NCBI RefSeq assembly: GCF_001761325.1
Contig: NZ_CP017478.1
Coordinates: 1,122,001-1,186,000, forward strand
Direction: 5' to 3'
Source of the DNA: Urechidicola croceus
Lineage (GTDB): Bacteria > Bacteroidota > Bacteroidia > Flavobacteriales > Flavobacteriaceae
Length of the DNA: 64,000 bases
In this document: in pieces, positions 55,479 to 63,547 of the stretch
Numbering within the stretch: the stretch's first letter is position 1
Layout: every line of letters starts with the position of its first letter
The notes under the pieces: generated by a model
Databases searched by the model: none
What the model was told of the DNA's origin: nothing
What the model saw: the letters and a program-made list of their open reading frames with translations, nothing else
Made by a program: the position numbers and the translations under genes

Positions 55479-55783
55479 TCTAAAATTAACTAAGTATAAA
55501 TAACAATTCATGATACCTAATAACGATCAATTTAAGTACCAAAAAAATATTTTTATAAATATACTTTTGACCTAGGACTTTTAATATTAATTATGAAGCG
55601 AATACTATCACAAATGTTGTGATTCCTGGTTTTAACAATAAATTACAACATCCCGTGTTGCTTACACATCATTTGTTATAAGATTGAAATTATATATAAA
55701 ATAAAATTACGAACAAATAATTAGATTAAAACTTAAAAATCTAACATATTCAATATCTCAAGTAAACTACTTAAAATTAAGTA
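55479..55783. other. Intergenic stretch with possible decayed coding
   Basis: No intact gene is seen. A short plus-strand frame (55571-55681, ending TAA) and the inverted repeat ATCACAA/TTGTGAT (around 55607-55623) are present. I give neither a function. Confidence 0.4.
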
Positions 55784-56659
55784 TTAAGAATATACCTGAG
55801 TTAAAAAATCTACTACACTTGTAGGTTTCCTACCTATTAATGATTCAATCACATTACCAGTTTTGATAAATTCTTCTTGTTTAAAAGCCTCTGCAAACCC
55901 TGCTAACACTCTAATATACTCTTTTGGAACACCTGCTTTTTTTAACGTTTCAATATACTCTTCTTGTTTTGGAGAAACATATTTAATTGATTTCCCAGTA
56001 ATGCTCGATATAAGTGATACTATTTCACCCATTGTCACTGTTTGCACATTCGTAATATCATATTCTTTATTTTTATGTTCATCAGAACTAAGAATTTTTG
56101 CAGCAACTAATGCCATATCACTTCGTGTCACAAACGAATTTCTCCCCTCGCCTGCAGGTAAATACGCTATGCCTGTCTCTAACAATTGTTCGCCTAAAAA
56201 CATCGGGATCATATCCATATAAATAGTGTGCTTTAGAATTGTATAATTCATTCCAGAATTTCTCAACCAATTCTCAGTAGCAATATGTGCTTTTGCAACT
56301 AAAGCAATTGGAGATGATTCGGTTTCATTTTCTCGAACAAAACTCGTATAAACTACATCACTTATTCCTGCTTCTTTTGCAGCATTTACAATGTTTTTAT
56401 GTTGTTCTAATCTATTTACAATATCACTTCCAGATACAAAATAAAGTTTATCAACATTTTTAAATGCAGAAATAAGACTATCATAACTATCATAGTCACC
56501 TATTCTAACTGTCACTCCCTTTTCTTTAAATTCATTTTCTCTATTAGAATTTCTAATCAATACAGTTATTTGACTAGAAGGAATTTCTTTAAGTAAATTA
56601 TTTAAAACTTGCTCACCCAATTTACCTGTTACTCCTGTAATCATTATATTTTTCTCCAT
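55784..56659 (-). CDS. NmrA/QorB-like NAD(P)-binding oxidoreductase
   Basis: This 291-residue protein has a Rossmann motif at the N-terminus (TGVTGKLG, residues 8-15) and the pattern of atypical short-chain dehydrogenases of the NmrA/QorB type (VDKLYFVSGSD, VVYTSFVREN, YTILKHTIYMDMIP). Such proteins are NADPH:quinone reductases or redox sensors. It starts 5 nt after the nitroreductase stop, and both lie divergent from an HxlR regulator. Confidence 0.87.
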   Translation of the reverse strand: MEKNIMITGVTGKLGEQVLNNLLKEIPSSQITVLIRNSNRENEFKEKGVTVRIGDYDSYDSLISAFKNVDKLYFVSGSDIVNRLEQHKNIVNAAKEAGISDVVYTSFVRENETESSPIALVAKAHIATENWLRNSGMNYTILKHTIYMDMIPMFLGEQLLETGIAYLPAGEGRNSFVTRSDMALVAAKILSSDEHKNKEYDITNVQTVTMGEIVSLISSITGKSIKYVSPKQEEYIETLKKAGVPKEYIRVLAGFAEAFKQEEFIKTGNVIESLIGRKPTSVVDFLTQVYS

Positions 56660-56664
56660 ACTAA

Positions 56665-57297
56665 TTACTTAATTTCTGTTATGAATTCTTCTTTAGGTGT
56701 TCTTACTTTTTTCATATTTACCAACCAATCATTTGCTTCATCTCTATAACCTAAAGTCAGCAAAAGAACACTTTTAAGACCTAATTCTTCTAAGCCTAAT
56801 AATTTATCTAGTTCTGATGGTATAAAACCTTCCATTGGTGTTGCGTCTACTTTTTGTTCTGCTGCAGCTGCCATTGCTAGCCCAAGTGAAATATATGCTT
56901 GTTTTGCTGCATGGGTTGCATGCCATTCTGACCCTAAAGGCTCGTACATACCCCATAGTTGTTTTTTATAAGCATCCATTGAATCATTTGGAAGACTTCT
57001 TTCTTTTAATGTTTTATTAAAAACGGTTTCAATTTTCTCTAACGTATATCCATCCCAAGCAGCAAAAACCAACAGATGAGATGAATCAACTATTTGACTT
57101 TGATCAAAAGCAATCGGCTTAATTTTTTCTTTTAATTCTTCATTAGTAATTACAAAAATTTTATATGGTTGTAATCCTGATGATGAAGGTGCTAACCTAG
57201 AAGCTTCTAATATGTAATCAACTTTCTCTTGAGAAACAGTCTTTCCATTCATTTTTTTTGTGGCATATCTCCAATTTAAATCTTTTAATAAACTCAT
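56665..57297 (-). CDS. Nitroreductase-family FMN oxidoreductase
   Basis: This 210-residue protein has the NfsB-type start LLKDLNWRYATKKMNG, the FMN-binding segment SRLAPSSSGLQPYKIFVI and the C-terminal GYRDEANDW. It reduces nitroaromatics or quinones with NAD(P)H. It is first in a two-gene unit controlled from the divergent region shared with the HxlR gene. Confidence 0.92.
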   Translation of the reverse strand: MSLLKDLNWRYATKKMNGKTVSQEKVDYILEASRLAPSSSGLQPYKIFVITNEELKEKIKPIAFDQSQIVDSSHLLVFAAWDGYTLEKIETVFNKTLKERSLPNDSMDAYKKQLWGMYEPLGSEWHATHAAKQAYISLGLAMAAAAEQKVDATPMEGFIPSELDKLLGLEELGLKSVLLLTLGYRDEANDWLVNMKKVRTPKEEFITEIK

Positions 57298-57341
57298 ATT
57301 ATTGTTTTATTTAATTTATATGACAAAAATATATATATTTG

Positions 57342-57392
57342 CTATACAAAAGTAAGTGATATACTTTTGTTTACTAGTATACTTTTGTATAG
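57342..57392. promoter_or_regulatory. HxlR operator overlapping divergent promoters
   Basis: CTATACAAAAGTA (57342-57354) and its exact reverse complement TACTTTTGTATAG (57380-57392) flank a third partial copy TACTTTTGT (57362-57370). Each copy contains TACTTTTG, a perfect TAnnTTTG box, so promoter boxes and operator repeats coincide for both directions. Confidence 0.75.
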
Positions 57393-57406
57393 TAACTTAA
57401 AATCAA

Positions 57407-57766
57407 ATGAAAAAAACAATTCAAATAGAAGAAGTAAAGAGATGTTCGATACAATATGTACTTGCATTAAAGGACACACTGAATGTAATTAGTGGAAAAT
57501 GGAAATTACCAATTATTGGAAGCCTTATGTATGGAAAAAAACGTTTTAAAGAATTAGAACGTAATATTGATAAAATCTCACCTAGAATGTTATCAAAAGA
57601 GTTAAAGGATCTTGAAGTTAATGGAATTGTTAAACGAACTGTTTACAATACTATTCCAGTAACAGTTAAATATGAATTAACAGAATCTGGAAAATCATTA
57701 CACAGAGTCTTAGATGTTATGGTTGAATGGGGAGTTGAACATAGAGAAAGAACCTTGATTAATTGA
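57407..57766 (+). CDS. HxlR-family winged-helix regulator
   Basis: This 119-residue protein has the HxlR pattern: a cysteine near the N-terminus in EVKRCSIQYVLALKDTLNVISGKWKLPII (Cys13), RFKELERNIDKISPRMLSKELKDLE and the wing ELTESGKSL. The cysteine is the position sensing aldehydes, quinones or electrophiles in YodB/HypR-type members. It is divergent from a nitroreductase-QorB-like pair, the usual target type. Confidence 0.93.
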   Translation: MKKTIQIEEVKRCSIQYVLALKDTLNVISGKWKLPIIGSLMYGKKRFKELERNIDKISPRMLSKELKDLEVNGIVKRTVYNTIPVTVKYELTESGKSLHRVLDVMVEWGVEHRERTLIN

Positions 57767-57862
57767 TAAATCATTATATTATTTTTACCCAATTCTAGTA
57801 AATAAAAAAGGAAACGGCTGGAAAATCAATATTAACACCTATTTTTTTATCATCAGTATCTA

Positions 57863-57994
57863 ATGGATAAAATTTGTGAACGCTATGGTTATAGAGCAGT
57901 AATCCGTGCTTCTAGAATTGATGCGAAAACTATCAACACAATGAATCCTTTTAATAGTGAACTCCCTCTTTCACCAGTAAACATTAAGAGTTAA
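57863..57994 (+). pseudogene. Gene remnant, C-terminal tail possibly of a Y-family DNA polymerase
   Basis: A 43-codon frame ending TAA reads MDKICERYGYRAVIRASR, then TINTMNPFNSELPLSP. Short tails of the form (D)KI-ERYG-A-RA-, then MNPFN, occur, as far as I recall, at the ends of DinB-like or related repair polymerases. An in-frame stop lies upstream (57833). The rest of the gene is absent. The identity is weak, the fragment character fairly clear. Confidence 0.4.
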
Positions 57995-58185
57995 TTAACT
58001 GTTAATCATCATTTTATTTGTTTACCACCCAATTATGTAGTAAATTTGATTCTCCTCCAACTTTACCAATCCCAAAATACATTTATTAAAATATTCAACA
58101 ACCAAAAAAGTGATGTTTTATAATAAAAAAACTCAATATGTTTATTTAAGAGTTATTGACTATTAACCGATACTTGAAAAAAATT

Positions 58186-58965
58186 ATGAATATTCACGCT
58201 GACAAATCACAAGAGAATAAAGACCAATATGTTGCAAATACCGTTTCTCAAAAACAGATTATTAGCAATTCAACTTTTCAATTTATAGATAACCGTCCAG
58301 AAATGGTAATACAAAGAAAATTACAAGACATGGTTTATAACTCTTCTAATAATAAACACGTGAATCAGTTATATATATCGATTAAAAACAAAAAAAAAAC
58401 GGTTCTAAAGGATCTACAAGAAAAGCCAATTCAACCAAAACTGTGGGACAACCTTGAACAAGTATTCGAAACTAAGAACACCCTAAATAATAATGGAAAT
58501 TCAAAATATACAGTCAAGTCTCCCCTTGGATTAATTAGGTATGCACCTATTAACAAGGAACGAGAACCTAATCAGGTACATAACGATAAACCAAATGCTC
58601 AAGTGTGCTTTTTTGATAAAACTTCACAGACTGAATTTTCGAAACAACGTAAAAATTCAGAAGTTACTGCTGTGACTAATGGAGATGAAGTCACTTTGAC
58701 CACCAAAAATCGTCAAACAGATGAAAACAACGTCTTTATCGCTTCACTAAATCACCAAAGCGGAAAGTTTGCTACAGATTTTGATTATAATGATGATAAA
58801 AAAATGATAACAAGATTTCACCCCGGCCATATGCCTATTACCCCATTCACTCAGAGCCTAGGAGGAGTAGCTGACCTTATGAAAGGGGAAGAAAAAATTA
58901 AAGAAAAAGTGAAAGCCGAGGAAATCCGATTAGAAAGACTGGAACAATTAAAAAACAAAAAGTAA
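58186..58965 (+). CDS. DNRPE-leader protein, putative injection-system cargo 1
   Basis: I choose the ATG at 58186 because the protein then aligns from residue 1 with its neighbour at 59056: NIHADKSQENKDQ against TSHSDKTQENKSQ, then TVSQKQ and QFIDNRPEMVIQRKLQDM. This N-terminal leader (DNRPE-x3-QRK-Q-M) is found on many proteins associated with extracellular contractile injection systems, often followed by DUF4157. Here 259 residues follow no recognised enzyme fold: a middle part SKYTVKSPLGLIRYAP, several beta-type stretches and a charged C-terminal helix. There is no signal peptide. No injection-system structural gene is in the window. It could be a cargo, adaptor or partner of the next protein. 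Confidence 0.7.
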   Translation: MNIHADKSQENKDQYVANTVSQKQIISNSTFQFIDNRPEMVIQRKLQDMVYNSSNNKHVNQLYISIKNKKKTVLKDLQEKPIQPKLWDNLEQVFETKNTLNNNGNSKYTVKSPLGLIRYAPINKEREPNQVHNDKPNAQVCFFDKTSQTEFSKQRKNSEVTAVTNGDEVTLTTKNRQTDENNVFIASLNHQSGKFATDFDYNDDKKMITRFHPGHMPITPFTQSLGGVADLMKGEEKIKEKVKAEEIRLERLEQLKNKK

Positions 58966-59055
58966 CACCTAAAGAGTAATTGTAGAATATCAGCACTTTT
59001 TTTGTTGCAAATGAACAAATCAATATAGTTTTGTAATTCTTATAATGAATAGAAT

Positions 59056-61068
59056 ATGACTTCTCACTCTGACAAAACACAAGAAAATAAAAGCCAATCT
59101 GTTGCAAGTACAGTTTCTCAAAAACAGAGTAGAACTAATTCTTCATCTCAATTTATTGACAACCGACCTGAAGTTACCCTTCAAAGAAAATATCAGGAAA
59201 TGGCAGATAATAGTGCTCATTCTACACATGCAGTTCAATTGCAAGCACATACTTTTGCACAAGGTTTGGGATCAGGACAAGAAAAACATAGTCCACAAGA
59301 GGCTTGGCATGGTTTACAACAAAAGCAAGTAAGAGTGAAGCCTACTATACAAATGAAGGGTAATATTAATGTAGATGATGATAAGGTTATAAGTTTAGTT
59401 GAAAAGTCAGTGTTCGGATTGAATACTGAAGATTTTGCATCACAAGAAGATTTTCAAGAACGAGAAAGGAAAAGGTTAGGCCCAAAATTTACTCTTCCTC
59501 ACACTCTCGCAAAATACAATTGGAATTGGTTTAATTTAAAAGATGATTTAGCATATAAAAAAAATGGTCAAAGTGATGAAGAATACAATACAAATCTCAA
59601 TAAAATGAGGCAATTGGTAGGGTATAGAAACACCCTAGTAAATGATTTATTAAAAGAAGTAATTGAAGAAATAGAGGGTCGACACGAAGATATAGAAGAC
59701 TTTGATATTGAGGCACAAAATTTTGGAAGTACAACTCCAACGTCAGATATAGATATCACTTTTGTAAGTGATAGTAATCCGGAATTAGAATTTGAAGCAG
59801 TTGAATTATTCAACAAAAAATTTATTCAAAAATATGGTATTACTCCTGGTGTTATGCTAGATACAAATGTATATACTAGTGGCTTTATGCCCAACGAAGA
59901 AGGTTTTAAAGATAAATTCAAAACCCAAACTGCTGAAGAAAAGCTATTAATCGAAGATAGTAAGGTTCAAAAACACCGAATTCAGTTAGCATTGTCCTAT
60001 TTATCAATACTTCAATATTTCAACACATCCAAAAAAGGAAAAGGAAAATGGTTTCTTTTCAAACATAGAACAAAAAAAGTATTAGCTGAATATTTGAGAA
60101 ATAAGATTACTTCAGAAAATCTTGATAGTAGTACTGAAGATACATTAGTTATACTAGCGCTCGATGATGTTCAGGCTATTTTTGAGAAAGCTGAGGATTT
60201 ATATCAAGAAACATCTATAGCAATCTCAAATGAAAAAGCACTGCAAATTTTACCATCTAAAGTAAAATCAGCTATTAAAAAAGATAATGAATCTGAATCT
60301 CTTCATTTAGAAACTATGGCAAAAGACAAACTTTATGTTAAATCTCTTAAAAGGGTGGCCAACTTACTTAAATTACTTCAAGAAAATGGAGCTCTATTAG
60401 AGGCAAACCAAGATTTATATAAAGAAGAAAGTATAGATAACTTTAAATCAGATAGAGAAGATAAGATTAAAGAAAGAGCTAAATTGATTATAGAATTTGA
60501 AAAAGAACAAGGGAAAGCACTAATATATGCAAATGAGGCTTATTTTAGCGGAGGTTCTGCTTATCATGTAGTAAAAGGAATGCAGGGTGGACAAGGTATA
60601 AATATTAATAGGCAGCAAAAAATGCAATCCTTGTTAATGAATATAGGTTATAAATTGCAGCACTTCCAACATAAAGCTCACGAAAATTTAGGGCGAGCAA
60701 TGATAGACACATCAAAATATGGTCAACGAGTTGCTGATTTAGCACTAATTCAAAATTTAAATATTCAAAGTACTGAACTTGAAATTTTTGATACTTTATC
60801 AGTTCAAGCTAAAGAAATGCTAGTCAATGAGATAGAAATTGTTACACAATATAAAAAGGGAGAAACTTCACCCAACACCGGAGAATCAATTTTAACTCCA
60901 TCATCAAAAGAAAGTGCAGCGCAAGAAGATTTTGAAATGACACAAGAGAATGTCGAACTAAACTTTTTAGAAATTGCCCATAAAACAATAGCACCTTATT
61001 ATTGGGATAAATTTAAATCAAAAGGGCGTATTTGGTCTAATCAACGTACTGGCTATCATTTTCGTTAA
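59056..61068 (+). CDS. DNRPE-leader protein with degenerate DUF4157 and nucleotidyltransferase-like domain, putative toxin cargo
   Basis: This 670-residue protein has the leader QFIDNRPEVTLQRKYQEMADNS (32-53), then a shortened DUF4157-like segment: HTFAQGLGSGQEKHSPQEAWHGLQQ, where the family usually has HEAWH and here Gln81 replaces the first histidine. After a linker, NFGSTTPTSDIDITF (222-236) is the GS...DxD motif of the Pol-beta nucleotidyltransferase superfamily, with a third acidic residue likely at Asp269. The C-terminal 350 residues are helical and unassigned. There is no signal peptide. I infer a nucleotidyltransferase-type effector delivered by a contractile injection system. It lies 90 nt after the related gene at 58186. 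Confidence 0.72.
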   Translation: MTSHSDKTQENKSQSVASTVSQKQSRTNSSSQFIDNRPEVTLQRKYQEMADNSAHSTHAVQLQAHTFAQGLGSGQEKHSPQEAWHGLQQKQVRVKPTIQMKGNINVDDDKVISLVEKSVFGLNTEDFASQEDFQERERKRLGPKFTLPHTLAKYNWNWFNLKDDLAYKKNGQSDEEYNTNLNKMRQLVGYRNTLVNDLLKEVIEEIEGRHEDIEDFDIEAQNFGSTTPTSDIDITFVSDSNPELEFEAVELFNKKFIQKYGITPGVMLDTNVYTSGFMPNEEGFKDKFKTQTAEEKLLIEDSKVQKHRIQLALSYLSILQYFNTSKKGKGKWFLFKHRTKKVLAEYLRNKITSENLDSSTEDTLVILALDDVQAIFEKAEDLYQETSIAISNEKALQILPSKVKSAIKKDNESESLHLETMAKDKLYVKSLKRVANLLKLLQENGALLEANQDLYKEESIDNFKSDREDKIKERAKLIIEFEKEQGKALIYANEAYFSGGSAYHVVKGMQGGQGININRQQKMQSLLMNIGYKLQHFQHKAHENLGRAMIDTSKYGQRVADLALIQNLNIQSTELEIFDTLSVQAKEMLVNEIEIVTQYKKGETSPNTGESILTPSSKESAAQEDFEMTQENVELNFLEIAHKTIAPYYWDKFKSKGRIWSNQRTGYHFR

Positions 61069-61582
61069 AAGCATACTTTTACCAAAAACTACCTAAACCA
61101 ATTATAATTATTGCTTAGGTTTGGTCAAATCAAGAAACTTTCGGATTTAAATAATTTATGAAATAACGATGCTTAAAAATAAAAAAATCGTGTTTAAAAT
61201 TTTTGGAACTTAATCAATACTAAGAAAAATATAAAAATTATTATCTAATATTTCGCTAAAAATCAAATATTGTGTTGTAATAGTACTTAAAAAGTTAGTA
61301 CTAGCTCTAAGTACAACAGTTGTTTTTTCTGCGATTAAAATAAACGCCAATAGTAAGGTGATTTCTGTCAGTAAATTTTCTAAAATTCAAAAAATGTATT
61401 TTTCATACTAAACAATAGGTTAAATACATAAAATTCTCGTTTATTGTCATTTTCAACTTCACAATTGTTAGTTTTTCTCCTAATTTTAAAATCTTGACCT
61501 TTTTTTTATTTTCAAGAATCATATTATAGAATTAATCCTTCATAGGACAAGAGCTCTAACCTAAATTGTCACCTAAAATTAC
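61069..61582. other. Non-coding AT-rich spacer
   Basis: No gene is supported. A weak stem (CCTAA near 61092, TTAGG near 61115, with AATTATAATT between) could end the effector transcript. Confidence 0.4.
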
Positions 61583-61616
61583 AAAACCCTTATAATCAAG
61601 TGATTATAAGGGTTTT
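61583..61616. terminator. Strong terminator-like hairpin
   Basis: AAAACCCTTATAATCA (61583-61598) pairs perfectly with TGATTATAAGGGTTTT (61601-61616). A T run follows on the plus strand and A residues precede it. It may end transcription from either side. Confidence 0.75.
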
Positions 61617-61617
61617 T

Positions 61618-61630
61618 GCGGAGAAAGAGG
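61618..61630. other. Possible attachment-site remnant resembling a tRNA-Ser 3' end
   Basis: GCGGAGAAAGAGG directly after the hairpin equals, on the minus strand, CCTCTTTCTCCGC, the kind of acceptor-stem end seen in tRNA-Ser genes that serve as integration targets. No tRNA body and no integrase are present here. The match is short. Confidence 0.25.
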
Positions 61631-61716
61631 AACTAAAACCTTATTCGAAAACCCACTATATTTAATAGATTGAATAACTATACTTCCTAACTGACCCCTA
61701 ATTAGTCCCTTAAGAT

Positions 61717-61914
61717 TTAGTCTACTATATACTTATTTACTATATCTAACTGAATTCCAGAGTATTCTGAAAACTCATCTACAGTTATAAACTGATGAGG
61801 TTCTTTATCTAAAAAGTTCTTAATGTCATTCAATAACTTACGACCATAGCGTTCACTACGCCCTGTGATGCGCTGAATGTCTTTTGGATATATACAAGCT
61901 CTTTTTTGATTCAT
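61717..61914 (-). CDS. Small helix-turn-helix-like protein
   Basis: This 65-residue protein begins MNQKRACIYPKDIQRITGRS, followed by a helix (RKLLNDIKNFLDKEP) and FITVDEFSEYSGIQLDIVNKYI. It matches small Bacteroidota proteins with one or two helix-turn-helix segments (PKDIQRITG and TVDEFSEYSG). Its function is unknown; DNA binding is likely. Direct repeats lie just upstream of its start (61923-61941). Confidence 0.75.
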   Translation of the reverse strand: MNQKRACIYPKDIQRITGRSERYGRKLLNDIKNFLDKEPHQFITVDEFSEYSGIQLDIVNKYIVD

Positions 61915-61922
61915 AATACACT

Positions 61923-61941
61923 ATCTATACTTTATCTATAC
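61923..61941. repeat. Direct repeat pair upstream of the small HTH gene
   Basis: ATCTATAC occurs at 61923-61930 and again at 61934-61941, an 11-bp period (one helical turn). It may be the operator of the small HTH gene whose start is at 61914. Confidence 0.45.
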
Positions 61942-62136
61942 CTAATGCATACTTTATTATTATATGATGATGTTTATAATTCGTTGTTAAAATGTTGAAA
62001 ACACGATAGTGTTATCAATATTTTAATGGCGTTTTTGGTGTTTTCGGAAAGAACATCTAAAAACGGAATTTGATTTTTTATTGACTGCCATAAAGTTACG
62101 TGATTTGAAATATTAATCATAAAAAAAGTAAAAATT

Positions 62137-62892
62137 ATGGCAAAACAAACAGGTATTATCAAATTAAAAGGAACTATCGGAGGTATTTCTTTTTACAAAA
62201 CAAGTGATGGACACCTTGCTCGTGAAAAAGGAGGTGTGGACAAAAACAGAATTCAGAATGATCCTGCGTTTCAGAGAACGCGAGAAAATGGTTCTGAATT
62301 TGGTAGAGCTGGAAAAGGCGGTAAAGTATTGCGAAATGCGATTCGTTTGCTTTTACAGAATGCGAAAGACAAAAGAGTGGTTTCTCGATTGACAAAAACT
62401 TTGGTGGCTGTTACCAAAACGGATGTTGTTAACGAAAGAGGTTTAAGAACCTTACAAGATGGAAATTTAGGTCTTTTAGAAGGTTTTGAATTCAATCTGA
62501 ATGGAAAGTTGGGAGCAACTTTATTCGCTCCGTTTGCAAAAGCTTTTGACCGAGTTACAGGTGAAGCAACTTTAGATTTAGTAGCTTTTTCTCCAGTAGT
62601 TAGAATTGCAGCTCCTGCAGGAACAACGCATTTCAAATTGGTTATGGGTGTTGCTGAATTAGATTTTGAGAATGAAACCTCAACTTTTGAAAGTGATGCT
62701 ACCGCTATTTTACCATATACTGCTGCAGATACAGCAGCTATTGCATTATCGGCTACGATTACAGCAAATTCAACTTTGCCTGTTTCACAAGTTATTGGGG
62801 TGGAGTTTTATCAGGAAGTAAATGGAGAAATGTATGCACTTAAAAATGGGGCTTACAATGCGTTATCAGTGGCAACTGTTGATACTCTATAA
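62137..62892 (+). CDS. Conserved Bacteroidota protein of unknown function
   Basis: This 251-residue protein starts MAKQTGIIKLKGTIGGISFY, then has a basic section (QRTRENGSEFGRAGKGGKVL) and a beta-rich, alanine-rich second half. I recall close relatives in many flavobacterial genomes, often beside DUF5675 and membrane-peptide genes, but no assigned function. It has no signal peptide and no recognisable catalytic motif. It is the first gene of a tight four-gene cassette. A structural or DNA-associated protein of a mobile or phage-derived element is a guess. Confidence 0.7.
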   Translation: MAKQTGIIKLKGTIGGISFYKTSDGHLAREKGGVDKNRIQNDPAFQRTRENGSEFGRAGKGGKVLRNAIRLLLQNAKDKRVVSRLTKTLVAVTKTDVVNERGLRTLQDGNLGLLEGFEFNLNGKLGATLFAPFAKAFDRVTGEATLDLVAFSPVVRIAAPAGTTHFKLVMGVAELDFENETSTFESDATAILPYTAADTAAIALSATITANSTLPVSQVIGVEFYQEVNGEMYALKNGAYNALSVATVDTL

Positions 62893-62894
62893 TT

Positions 62895-63332
62895 ATGGAA
62901 TTAGTGCTACAAAGAGCTTATTTTAAACAGGGTACCAATGGTACTCTGTTTATTTCTGATTGGTTTCTTTGTCATACCATTGAGTTGCCCTGGAGAAACA
63001 ATCAACGAAACGTTTCCTGCATACCAGAAGGACAATATGAAATTATTCCTCGCTTTTCTAAAAAGTTTAAACATCATTTAATATTAAAAATTGTAGCCAA
63101 CAGAAGCTTTATTTTATTGCATCCTGCAAATGACGCCAAAAGAGATTTGCAAGGTTGTATTGCTCCCGTAACTTATTTAAGTGGTATTGGAAAAGGGGTT
63201 TATTCCAGAGATGCCATGCAGAAATTATTGTCTTTGGTATATCAAGCTCAAGACCGAAAAGAAAAAATACTATTAATTATTAAATCACAAAATCATGAAA
63301 ATTATAGAACGTTACCAAAAACCAACTCCTAA
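62895..63332 (+). CDS. DUF5675-family protein
   Basis: This 145-residue protein fits the DUF5675 pattern: LVLQRAYFKQGTNGTLFISD, then CHTIELPWRNNQRNVSCIPEGQYEI, IVANRSFILLHPAND and LQGCIAPV. The family is found in phage-like and element-associated contexts and has been suggested to act on the cell wall; no activity is proven. It starts 2 nt after the previous gene and overlaps the next by 38 nt. Confidence 0.8.
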   Translation: MELVLQRAYFKQGTNGTLFISDWFLCHTIELPWRNNQRNVSCIPEGQYEIIPRFSKKFKHHLILKIVANRSFILLHPANDAKRDLQGCIAPVTYLSGIGKGVYSRDAMQKLLSLVYQAQDRKEKILLIIKSQNHENYRTLPKTNS

Positions 63333-63546
63333 ATTTTTTAGACTTTTAAGAAATATTGGCATTGTACTGGCTACTGCAGGTGGTGCAATTATTGCAGCTC
63401 CTGTTGCAATACCTGCCACCATTGTTACCATTGCTACTTACATGACTGTTGCAGGCACTGTAGCTACTGCAGTAAGTCAAGCGGTGGTCTCTGATGATAA
63501 AGAGAAAGAAAACACAACTACAGAAACCAATCAAAAAAGCAAGTAA
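63295..63546 (+). CDS. Small membrane protein with alanine-rich hydrophobic segments
   Basis: This 83-residue protein has a basic N-terminus (MKIIERYQKPTPKFFRLLR), two hydrophobic segments (about 20-42 and 45-65) and a charged tail rich in Glu, Lys and Thr. It overlaps the end of the DUF5675 gene, so translation is probably coupled. The shape is holin-like but no family is certain. Confidence 0.6.
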   Translation: MKIIERYQKPTPKFFRLLRNIGIVLATAGGAIIAAPVAIPATIVTIATYMTVAGTVATAVSQAVVSDDKEKENTTTETNQKSK

Positions 63547-63547
63547 A

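Noticed and set aside
55571-55681. 36-codon plus-strand frame with an ITNVVIPGFNNKLQ segment
   Set aside because: It faintly recalls an alpha/beta-hydrolase tail, but the similarity is too weak and short to call a pseudogene.
58156-58185. Longer start for the first DNRPE protein
   Set aside because: Ten extra residues are not shared with the neighbour, while the alignment of the two proteins begins at the internal ATG at 58186.
61974-62162. 62-codon minus-strand frame overlapping the start of the 62137 gene
   Set aside because: A shorter version from 62120 (48 codons) is conceivable, but it covers the promoter region of a better supported gene and shows no recognisable family.
63494-63547. 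Upstream start for the last holin-like gene
   Set aside because: It would read through the charged tail of the preceding gene in another frame; the ATG at 63548 directly follows that gene's stop.
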